Source of the DNA: an uncultured Sporolactobacillus sp.
GTDB lineage: Bacteria > Bacillota > Bacilli > Bacillales > Sporolactobacillaceae
DNA length: 5,323 nt
Direction: 5' to 3'
Assembly (NCBI GenBank): GCA_900543345.1
Contig: UQRJ01000220.1
Coordinates: forward strand, 1-5,323
The translations under genes were made by a program, and so were the position numbers. Each line of letters begins with the position of its first letter. The first letter of the stretch is position 1. Below the pieces are notes generated by a model that worked only from the letters and a program-made list of their open reading frames with translations, did no database searches and was not told the DNA's origin. This document shows positions 1-5,323 of the stretch, in pieces.

Positions 1-49
1 ACGAGATGTCTTAGGGTCTCGTGGGCTCGGAGATGTGTATAAGAGACAG
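1..49 (+). other. Nextera (Tn5) library adapter, not genomic
   Basis: Bases 1-7 match the end of the Illumina P7 primer, 8-15 (gtcttagg) sit where the 8-base i7 index belongs, 16-30 are the Nextera read-2 primer tail, and 31-49 are the 19-base Tn5 mosaic end finishing in gagacag. Genomic sequence begins at 50. The adapter is open in the frame of the following gene, so gene callers extend nifJ into it from a GTG at 21 and give it a false MGSEMCIRD start. Confidence 0.98.
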
Positions 50-50
50 T

Positions 51-2690
51 CGTCAGGTTCTGCCGCAGACCACTAGGAAAATTGCCGTCATGGATCGGAC
101 AAAGGAACCCGGTTCGGCTGGGGAGCCGCTGTTTCTCGATGTCGTCAAAGCGCTTTATGGAAAAACAAATGCGACGATTATCGGCGGACGGTACGGTTTA
201 TCCTCCAAAGATACGCCCCCCGCGACTGTTTTTGCGATTTTTGCTGAATTAAAGAAAGAAAGGCCGAAGGAACGATTTACTGTCGGTATTGTCGACGATG
301 TCACACACCTGAGCCTTCCGGAATGTGTCGATGCACCGATCACGACACCGCCGGATACGTTTTCGTGTAAGTTCTGGGGCATCGGCGGCGACGGGACGGT
401 CGGCGCCAATAAAAATTCAATCAAAATTATCGGCGATCACACCGATAAATACGTCCAAGGCTATTTTCAATATGATTCGAAGAAAACCGGCGGTGTCACA
501 ATCAGTCATTTGCGCTTCAGCGACAGTCAAATAAAATCCCCTTATTATGTTAAAAAAGCCGACTTTGTCGCCTGTCATAATCCGTCGTATATCCAGAGAA
601 AGTTTCATATTGTTCAGGATGTGAAACCGGGCGGTACATTTTTGCTGAATACGCAATGGACGGATGAAGAGTTATCGGTGGAATTGGGCCCCGATGTAAC
701 GAAATATATCGCGGAAAATCACATCAAAGTTTATGCAATCGATGCAACGAACATCGCCCGGAAAATAGGAATGGGCAAACGGACCAATACAATTCTGCAA
801 AGTGCCTTTTTCACCCTGGCAAAGATTATCCCCCGACAGCAAGCCATTTGCTTGATGAAGGAGTTTGCCTATAAAAGCTACGGGACAAAGGGCGACGATA
901 TTGTCCAGGCCAATTACGAAGCAATCGATGAGGGGGCAAAAAACATCCGCCGAGTCGATTTGCAGGCAGTCGCGAAAGCAAAAGAGGCTGATTTTTCCTT
1001 GAGCATGACGGGAAAAAAGCCGGAACTCGTCGATATGGTGCAAAATATTATGTTTCCCATTAATCGAATGGAAGGGGATCGCCTGCCTGTCTCGGCCTTC
1101 CGCGCTCACGCAGACGGTACCTATGAGCTGGGCGCATCAAGCTTTGAAAAAAGAGGCGTGGCCCTCGAAGTTCCCGAATGGAATCCGGATTTGTGCATTC
1201 AATGTAATCGCTGTGCTTTTGTCTGTCCTCACGCCGCGATCCGGCCGTTTGCCTTAACCAGTGCAGAAGCCGCCGCGCTGCCGAATCAGGCGAAAACCGC
1301 CCCAATGAAAGGAAGGGGCGTCAGCGGCTATCACTATATTCAAGCCGTCAGTCCGCTCGATTGCATGGGCTGTACGCTATGCATCGATTCCTGCTTGAAG
1401 CCCGGAGCTCTGACGATGAAACCGCGTGAGAGTCAGATGAATCAACAACCGGTTTTCAACGCTTTGGTTGAACATGTCGGGAAAAAACCCGGTATGATGA
1501 AAGCATCGACGGTGAAGGGGAGTCAGTTTAATAAACCGCTGCTTGAATTCGCCGGTTCATGCGCCGGATGTGCGGAAACGTCTTACGCTCGACTGATTAC
1601 GCAATTGTTCGGCGACCGCATGCTGATCTCTAATGCAACGGGCTGTTCTTCCATCTGGGGCGGACCGGCAGCGGCTTGTCCGTATGCGACGACCTTTGAT
1701 CATAAGGGACCGGCCTGGGCCAACAGTTTGTTTGAAGATAACGCGGAAAATGGCTTTGGCCTCTATCTGGGTCAGAAAGCAATTCGCGAACGATTAATCA
1801 AACTTGTGAACGAAATTGCCGATTCGGCGGATAAACCGGAGCTTAAAGCGGCGGCCGTCGCCTATCTGCAATCCAAAGACGACGGCAAGACGAATCAGGA
1901 GGCGGTTAAAGCACTGCTGAAAATAGCGAGCCGTTTTGCCGATCGGGATGAACGCTTAACGACATTGATCGAGAATAAAGATTATCTTGGCAAAAAATCC
2001 GTCTGGATATTCGGCGGCGACGGCTGGGCGTATGATATTGATTTTGCCGGCCTGGATCATGTTCTTGCCGCCGGAGCAGATGTGAATGTATTCATCTTTG
2101 ATACGGAAGTGTATTCAAATACCGGCGGACAGGTGTCAAAAGCGAGCCGGGTCGGTCAGGTCGCTCAATTTGCCCACGCCGGAAATGAACGGGCGAAGAA
2201 AAAGATCGCCGAGATGGCCATGGTTTATCGCAATGTCTATGTCGCACAAGTGTCGATGGGAGCCGATTTGAATCAGACCCTGAAAGCCATTGTTGAGGCG
2301 GAAAGCTATCACGGCCCGTCGCTGATCATTGGGTACTCACCTTGCGAACTGCATGGCATAAAAGGCGGAATGGCCAATTCGCAGCGAGAAATGAAATGGG
2401 CGGTTGAGACGGGCTACTGGCATGATTTCCGCTTTGATCCGCGAAATATTGCGGAGGGAAAGAATCCGTTGATGATTGATTCGCGGGAACCGAAGGGCAA
2501 TTATCTTGATTTTATTAAAAATGAAACCAGATATACTCGGCTGCAACGGACTTTTCCCGAACGGGCACGGCAGCTATTTGAACGTGCGGAAACGATTGGA
2601 CAGGCACGTTATCGCTATCTGAAAAAATTGCAGGCTTTTTTTGAGCCGGATGAAGCTGTTGAACCGGCATCAGCGAAAGAAAAAGAATAA
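51..2690 (+). CDS. nifJ: Pyruvate:ferredoxin/flavodoxin oxidoreductase NifJ, 5'-truncated
   Basis: This is the C-terminal 879 residues of a single-chain PFOR, which oxidises pyruvate with CoA to acetyl-CoA and CO2 and passes electrons to ferredoxin or flavodoxin in the cytoplasm. The fragment opens in domain II (IAVMDRTKEPG, about 81-113), followed by the GGRYGLSSK and GDGTVGANKN regions (186-420). Two ferredoxin-type [4Fe-4S] motifs, CxxCxxCxxxC, lie at 1194-1226 and 1362-1394. The proximal-cluster cysteines are at 1560, 1569, 1644 (ATGCSS) and 2343 (YSPC). The thiamine pyrophosphate site is GGDGW (2013-2027) plus DTEVYSNTGGQ (2100-2132). Cysteine spacing matches the Desulfovibrio africanus enzyme as I recall it, with an offset near 298, so about 300 N-terminal residues (domain I, with the pyruvate-binding Arg/Thr, and part of II) lie outside the contig. 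No internal frameshift is seen. The stop is TAA at 2688, followed by a terminator. The family call is near certain. Pyruvate as substrate is inferred because domain I is missing. Confidence 0.97.
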   Translation, partial: RQVLPQTTRKIAVMDRTKEPGSAGEPLFLDVVKALYGKTNATIIGGRYGLSSKDTPPATVFAIFAELKKERPKERFTVGIVDDVTHLSLPECVDAPITTPPDTFSCKFWGIGGDGTVGANKNSIKIIGDHTDKYVQGYFQYDSKKTGGVTISHLRFSDSQIKSPYYVKKADFVACHNPSYIQRKFHIVQDVKPGGTFLLNTQWTDEELSVELGPDVTKYIAENHIKVYAIDATNIARKIGMGKRTNTILQSAFFTLAKIIPRQQAICLMKEFAYKSYGTKGDDIVQANYEAIDEGAKNIRRVDLQAVAKAKEADFSLSMTGKKPELVDMVQNIMFPINRMEGDRLPVSAFRAHADGTYELGASSFEKRGVALEVPEWNPDLCIQCNRCAFVCPHAAIRPFALTSAEAAALPNQAKTAPMKGRGVSGYHYIQAVSPLDCMGCTLCIDSCLKPGALTMKPRESQMNQQPVFNALVEHVGKKPGMMKASTVKGSQFNKPLLEFAGSCAGCAETSYARLITQLFGDRMLISNATGCSSIWGGPAAACPYATTFDHKGPAWANSLFEDNAENGFGLYLGQKAIRERLIKLVNEIADSADKPELKAAAVAYLQSKDDGKTNQEAVKALLKIASRFADRDERLTTLIENKDYLGKKSVWIFGGDGWAYDIDFAGLDHVLAAGADVNVFIFDTEVYSNTGGQVSKASRVGQVAQFAHAGNERAKKKIAEMAMVYRNVYVAQVSMGADLNQTLKAIVEAESYHGPSLIIGYSPCELHGIKGGMANSQREMKWAVETGYWHDFRFDPRNIAEGKNPLMIDSREPKGNYLDFIKNETRYTRLQRTFPERARQLFERAETIGQARYRYLKKLQAFFEPDEAVEPASAKEKE

Positions 2691-2732
2691 AGTGGCAAGG
2701 GCGTGTTGTGTAAAACCCTATTTTTTACTCAC

Positions 2733-2772
2733 GGGAGTTGGAGAAAGCAGCATTTTCTCGGCTCTCTTTTTT
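2733..2772 (+). terminator. Rho-independent terminator of nifJ
   Basis: An inverted repeat starts about 43 bases after the nifJ stop. The left arm 2735-2746 (gagttggagaaa, starting at g2735) pairs with tttctcggctc up to about 2764, with one bulged G and two G-U pairs, around a loop of about seven bases. It can extend two pairs outward. The right arm runs into six T (2767-2772), the expected orientation for ending plus-strand transcription. The stem is moderate in G+C, and folding energy was not calculated. Confidence 0.8.
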
Positions 2773-2781
2773 AGTAGATGA

Positions 2782-2902
2782 AACCCAAAGCGAGTCAGGG
2801 GGAGACCCCAGCGAGGCACACGAGCGAGGAGGCTACGGATCGCTCGCGTGAACCGAGGGTTGGCAGCGGAAAACAACAGCCAAGTTTAACAGAGCTAATA
2901 TT
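2782..2902. repeat. GC-rich structured intergenic element, repeat-like
   Basis: This short non-coding block can fold into several hairpins. AACCC (2782-2786) can pair with GGGTT (2857-2861), enclosing a GGGG/CCCC stem with a GAGA tetraloop (2798-2809) and a 10-pair stem with one mismatch (2817-2826 with 2841-2850) whose 14-base loop begins with AGGAGG. A competing hairpin TTGGC/GCCAA spans 2860-2883. The order of words (gagacccc, gcgaggaggct, gcggaaa, caacagccaagtttaacagagc) resembles, from memory, an intergenic repeat present in many copies in Bacillus-group genomes. That similarity is recollection, not a search. It could be a mobile-element end or MITE-like repeat, or a structured RNA, and the strand is undetermined. 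Confidence 0.45.
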
Positions 2903-3075
2903 TTACCAACGTGAGCAAAAAGGCATCCCGTTCGTGATCGCTGTGTGACCTTCCTTGCAGCCGATCCATCAAGACGTGATGCGCAAATTTGATCATAGTA
3001 GTCAGCCATTTGTTGAAGAGCTACCGACGATGATGAGGTGGTACGGCAATGCAGCCGCTCTTCCTTCTCGGGAGA
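2903..3075. other. Intergenic sequence with no recognised gene
   Basis: This is the remainder of the gap between the convergent nifJ and nupC genes. I see no RNA gene, no complete credible CDS and no clear terminator for the minus-strand operon. An inverted repeat GATCGCTG / CAGcCGATC (2936-2966, one bulged base) is present but is not followed by a T-run close enough on either strand. A plus-strand frame is open at 2913-2945, interrupted by TGA at 2946, then open to TGA at 3084, overlapping the nupC 3' end. It might be a decayed coding remnant, but nothing in it matches a family I know. Confidence 0.4.
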
Positions 3076-4275
3076 TTACCAACTGAATAGGCCGACAAAT
3101 CCCGCACTCATCAATGAAACCAAAATACCCGACAGGATTAAATAGCCGGCATTAGCAGAAATTAAATCGACTGCCTTCTTTTCAACCAAACCTTTAAAGC
3201 AGCCAATAATCATTCCTAAAGTTGAAAAATTGGCAAATGAAATTAGGAACGTACAAACAACGGCCTGCATGTGCGGTGCAAATCCTTTGACAATCGGCGA
3301 AATCTGCCCCATGACGACAAATTCGTTCGTGATCAATTTCGTTCCCATGTACTGTGCGGTTTGAAAGGCTTCATTAACCGGAAGCCCCAGCAAGAAACTG
3401 AACGGGAACATGATCACGCCCAGAATAGATTCCAATGACAACCAAGGGGCGATCAAGGCGAGTAATTTATCAATCAGTGCCGCCAATGCGACAAACGAGA
3501 TGACCATCGCGGCAATGATCAATATTAATTTTCCTGCCGATAAAATTGAGTCTCCCAAAAAAGAAAAGAAGGACTCCTTTTTTCCCTTTTTCAGCTGAAC
3601 AATGATGTCTTCTTCCGGCGGGACGGTGACCGGATTAAGAATATTTGTCATGATAATCGAATTGATAATATTTAATGGAATGGCCGTTAAAACAAACTGT
3701 CCCGGCAACATTTGCGTATAGGCACCGACGATCGACGCGGAAATACAACTCATCGACATCATGCCTAGCGTTAAATCACGTTCTTCTGTCATTTTTTTTA
3801 ATTGTAGACTGGAGACGGCCAGCGCTTCCGTGTTCCCCAAAAACATCATTTCGACGGCAAAGAAAGATTCGAACTTCGGCTGCCCGGTGATAAAGGACAA
3901 GGCTTTCCCCAGCATTTTGATCATCCATGGCAAAATATTGAAGTAAGTGAGAATGTCAAATAGCGGAACGACTAATAGGATTGGCAGTAGCGCACTGACG
4001 AAGAAATCCATCTGTTTAACATGAACCTCGTTGCTAAAAGCAAAACCAATGCCGTTATAAGCCGTGGCGACCAGCCAGTTAAAACCATAGGCCGCACCAT
4101 TGACGATGGCTCTGCCGACAGGAAAACTGATCAGAAACCAGGCAAGAAAAATATTAAGGGCAACCATGATGCCGACGGATTTCCAATTAATCTGTTTCTT
4201 GTGTTTGGAAAACAGCAATGCCACCCCTAAAAATACGACAAGGCCTAGAATATTGAGAAATAAATAACCAACCAT
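3076..4275 (-). CDS. nupC: NupC-type concentrative nucleoside transporter (CNT family)
   Basis: This 399-residue inner-membrane protein has the length and order of bacterial CNT carriers, which take up nucleosides by cation (H+ or Na+) symport. Hydrophobic segments run throughout, for example residues 2-22, 35-51, 92-115, 246-270 and 284-299, with a charged stretch at 220-235 before the C-terminal half. Family marks are GNTEA (147-151), GAYTQM (184-189), PVNEAF (299-304), TNEFV (316-320, with the ribose-contact Glu at 318) and SFANFST (346-352, with Asn 349). Relative to the usual GQSE/GQTE of pyrimidine-preferring CNTs, Asn replaces Gln at 148. GNTEALAVS is what I recall from B. subtilis NupG/YxjA-type purine nucleoside carriers. 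It starts at ATG 4275, 22 bases after the deoD stop. Only a weak purine-rich stretch (aaagaaagaaga) precedes it, so translation may be coupled to deoD. The transport family is secure. Purine preference is inferred from residue 148 and the deoD neighbour. Confidence 0.95.
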   Translation of the reverse strand: MVGYLFLNILGLVVFLGVALLFSKHKKQINWKSVGIMVALNIFLAWFLISFPVGRAIVNGAAYGFNWLVATAYNGIGFAFSNEVHVKQMDFFVSALLPILLVVPLFDILTYFNILPWMIKMLGKALSFITGQPKFESFFAVEMMFLGNTEALAVSSLQLKKMTEERDLTLGMMSMSCISASIVGAYTQMLPGQFVLTAIPLNIINSIIMTNILNPVTVPPEEDIIVQLKKGKKESFFSFLGDSILSAGKLILIIAAMVISFVALAALIDKLLALIAPWLSLESILGVIMFPFSFLLGLPVNEAFQTAQYMGTKLITNEFVVMGQISPIVKGFAPHMQAVVCTFLISFANFSTLGMIIGCFKGLVEKKAVDLISANAGYLILSGILVSLMSAGFVGLFSW

Positions 4276-4297
4276 CTGTCTTGTCTTCTTTCTTTGT

Positions 4298-5002
4298 TTA
4301 TTTTAGTGCCGTATCCAAGGCAACTTTAATCATATCGTTAAAGGATGTTTCCCTTTCGTCGGCACTCGTTGCTTCACCGCTGATCAGATGATCACTGACT
4401 GTTAAAATGGCCAGGGCTCTGCAATGATATTTCGCGGCCAAAGTATAGATTGCAACCGCTTCCATTTCTACCGCTAAAACGCCGTAATCGGCCAGTTTCC
4501 CGCGGTTGATTTCATCGTTGTAAAAACGATCTTCCGATAGGACATTGCCGACTTTAACGGGTATTTTATTTTCTTTGGCAATATGATAAGCGGTCTCGAG
4601 CAATCCGAAGTCCGCGATCGGAGCGTAGTAAATGCCGCCGCCGAATGTATTATGAATGATGGATGAGTCGGTTGAAGCGGCCTGGGCTAAGATGACATCG
4701 CGAATTTTGGTTTCTTTACTCATGCCGCCGCATGTCCCAACGCGCAATAAGGTACGTGCGCCATATTCGCGGATTAATTCAGTTGCATAGATCGAAATGG
4801 ATGGAATTCCCATTCCTGTTCCCTGAACGGAGATTCTTTTGCCCTTATATTCTCCGGTGTAACCGAGTGCGTTTCTGACTTTGTTGTACAGTTTTGCATG
4901 ACTTAAGAAATGTTCGGCAATATACTTTGCGCGCAATGGATCCCCCGGTAAGAGAACTGTGCCGGCGATTTCCTCTTTCCCGGCATTAATATGTGTGCTC
5001 AT
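4298..5002 (-). CDS. deoD: Purine nucleoside phosphorylase DeoD
   Basis: This 234-residue cytoplasmic enzyme is of the hexameric, high-molecular-mass PNP class, which splits purine (deoxy)nucleosides with phosphate into free base and (deoxy)ribose-1-phosphate. With ATG 5002 as residue 1, the active-site residues fall at the E. coli DeoD numbers I recall: His4, Gly20, Arg24, Arg43 (from the neighbouring subunit), Arg87, Met180/Glu181, catalytic Asp204 (TVSDH) and Arg217. Phosphate and nucleoside motifs LLPGDPLRAKYIAE (17-30), GTGMGIPS (61-68) and VEMEA (178-182) are intact. A start two codons upstream (ATG 5008, giving MAMSTHINA) is possible, but it lies only 3 bases from AAGGA, whereas ATG 5002 lies 9 bases away and gives the family-typical MSTHINA start. 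It ends at TAA 4298 and sits 26 bases after the regulator stop and 22 before the nupC start, so it is very likely cotranscribed with both. Confidence 0.97.
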   Translation of the reverse strand: MSTHINAGKEEIAGTVLLPGDPLRAKYIAEHFLSHAKLYNKVRNALGYTGEYKGKRISVQGTGMGIPSISIYATELIREYGARTLLRVGTCGGMSKETKIRDVILAQAASTDSSIIHNTFGGGIYYAPIADFGLLETAYHIAKENKIPVKVGNVLSEDRFYNDEINRGKLADYGVLAVEMEAVAIYTLAAKYHCRALAILTVSDHLISGEATSADERETSFNDMIKVALDTALK

Positions 5003-5008
5003 CGCCAT

Positions 5009-5019
5009 TCTTCCTTCCC
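5009..5019 (-). promoter_or_regulatory. Ribosome binding site of deoD
   Basis: Read on the minus strand, the regulator-deoD gap holds GGGAAGGAAGA. Its AAGGA core (5012-5016) is 9 bases from ATG 5002 but only 3 from ATG 5008, which favours the downstream start. No promoter elements fit in the short gap. Confidence 0.65.
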
Positions 5020-5028
5020 AATTTTTGA

Positions 5029-5283
5029 TTAATCTACCAGTTGATTTGCCGTCATTTGATCCGTGATTAAGATATTGGCGTAATGTCCTTGCAAAGCTCC
5101 TTTAATGGCTTTCGTTTTTTGCTGACCGCCGGCCACTAAAATAGAACGTTCTTTGCTTCTTAAATCGTTTAAGGCAATGCCGACGGTCCGCTTATTGATC
5201 GACTCGCTGGCGATTTCCCCCTGCTCATTAAAGAAACGCGAGCAAATATCGCCGACCGCATGCGTTTGCAGATAATACTTTTC
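5029..5283 (-). CDS. SorC-family sugar-binding transcriptional regulator, C-terminal fragment
   Basis: Only the last 84 residues are present. The rest, including the N-terminal helix-turn-helix, lies beyond the contig end. The fragment carries the end of the SorC sugar-binding domain (PF04198): AVGDICSRFF (residues 9-18), an IAL-DL stretch (36-41), the VAGG..K..AI motif (50-60) and the closing NILITDQMTA (70-79). These proteins bind phosphorylated sugars as effectors. B. subtilis DeoR, of this family, represses nucleoside-use genes and responds to deoxyribose-5-phosphate. Lying 26 bases upstream of deoD on the same strand, this gene is plausibly the autoregulated local regulator of deoD-nupC, but operators would lie off the contig. 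An apparent GTG start and MYKRQ leader belong to adapter sequence at 5284-5298 and are not part of the protein. A SorC paralogue controlling another sugar pathway is the main alternative. Confidence 0.9.
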   Translation of the reverse strand, partial: EKYYLQTHAVGDICSRFFNEQGEIASESINKRTVGIALNDLRSKERSILVAGGQQKTKAIKGALQGHYANILITDQMTANQLVD

Positions 5284-5323
5284 CTGTCTCTTATACACAT
5301 CTCCGAGCCCACGAGACCCTAAG
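5284..5323 (-). other. Nextera (Tn5) library adapter, not genomic
   Basis: Bases 5284-5302 are the reverse complement of the Tn5 mosaic end, 5303-5317 of the read-2 primer tail, and 5318-5323 (cctaag) of the first six bases of the same i7 index seen at 8-15. The block is an exact inverted copy of 10-49. Genomic sequence ends at 5283. Confidence 0.98.

Noticed and set aside
672..1305. Two overlapping minus-strand ORFs (672-1109 and 1060-1305) opposite nifJ
   Set aside because: They lie wholly opposite conserved NifJ coding sequence, including a ferredoxin cluster motif, and their translations look like no known family. They are antisense shadows.
2711..2732. AT-rich hairpin gtaaaa...ttttac just upstream of the nifJ terminator
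   Set aside because: Only about 6 weak pairs; no independent role is needed beside the better hairpin at 2733-2772.
2936..2966. Inverted repeat as a terminator for the nupC operon
   Set aside because: On the minus strand the nearest T-run (2917-2921) is about 14 bases beyond the stem, and the stem has a bulge and a 14-base loop. The fit is too poor to call.
2833..3009. Minus-strand ORF of 58 codons, in frame with the end of nupC and open back to its TAA
   Set aside because: No ribosome binding site, no recognised domain, and it crosses the hairpin-rich repeat element. It is more likely chance openness than a gene or readthrough extension.
5003..5008. ATG 5008 as the deoD start
   Set aside because: It is only 3 bases from the AAGGA core and breaks the exact match to family numbering. 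It remains possible but less likely than ATG 5002.
1..5323. Perfect terminal inverted repeats suggesting a transposon
   Set aside because: The repeats are Nextera adapter with index bases; there is no transposase inside.
1..5323. CRISPR array, tRNA, rRNA, riboswitch or defence genes
   Set aside because: No regularly spaced direct repeats, tRNA-like cloverleaf, rRNA segments or known riboswitch cores were seen on either strand.

Overview
This is a short contig, probably from a Bacillota (Firmicutes) bacterium and probably metagenomic. The evidence is the Bacilli-like DeoD and CNT proteins, a SorC-family regulator leading a nucleoside operon, a clostridial/Bacilli-style NifJ, and an intergenic element that resembles (from memory) an abundant Bacillales repeat. 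No 16S or other decisive marker is present, so genus is not assigned. Only about 50-5283 is genomic. Both ends are Illumina Nextera/Tn5 adapter carrying the same i7 index, which creates a 40-base artificial terminal inverted repeat and false N-terminal peptides (MCIRD... at the left, MYKRQ at the right) on the two end ORFs.

Layout: (1) 1-49 adapter. (2) 51-2690 (+): the C-terminal three quarters of a NifJ-type pyruvate:ferredoxin/flavodoxin oxidoreductase, cut by the contig end. (3) 2691-3075: a gap of about 385 bases between convergent genes, holding a nifJ terminator hairpin, a GC-rich multi-hairpin repeat-like element and about 170 bases of unexplained sequence. (4) 3076-5283 (-): a three-gene cluster, read leftwards: 3' end of a SorC/DeoR-type sugar-binding regulator, deoD (purine nucleoside phosphorylase), and a NupC-type concentrative nucleoside transporter. 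(5) 5284-5323 adapter.

The minus-strand genes are separated by only 22-26 bases and have no promoter between them, so they read as one nucleoside salvage operon. The transporter brings in a nucleoside, DeoD splits it with phosphate into base and (deoxy)ribose-1-phosphate, and the regulator probably senses a pentose-phosphate derived from this pathway, as B. subtilis DeoR does. NifJ is an unrelated, convergent central-metabolism gene (pyruvate + CoA to acetyl-CoA + CO2 with reduction of ferredoxin or flavodoxin), pointing to an anaerobic or facultative lifestyle.

I found no convincing new system. The items most worth a second look are the structured intergenic element and the purine-type substitutions in the transporter.
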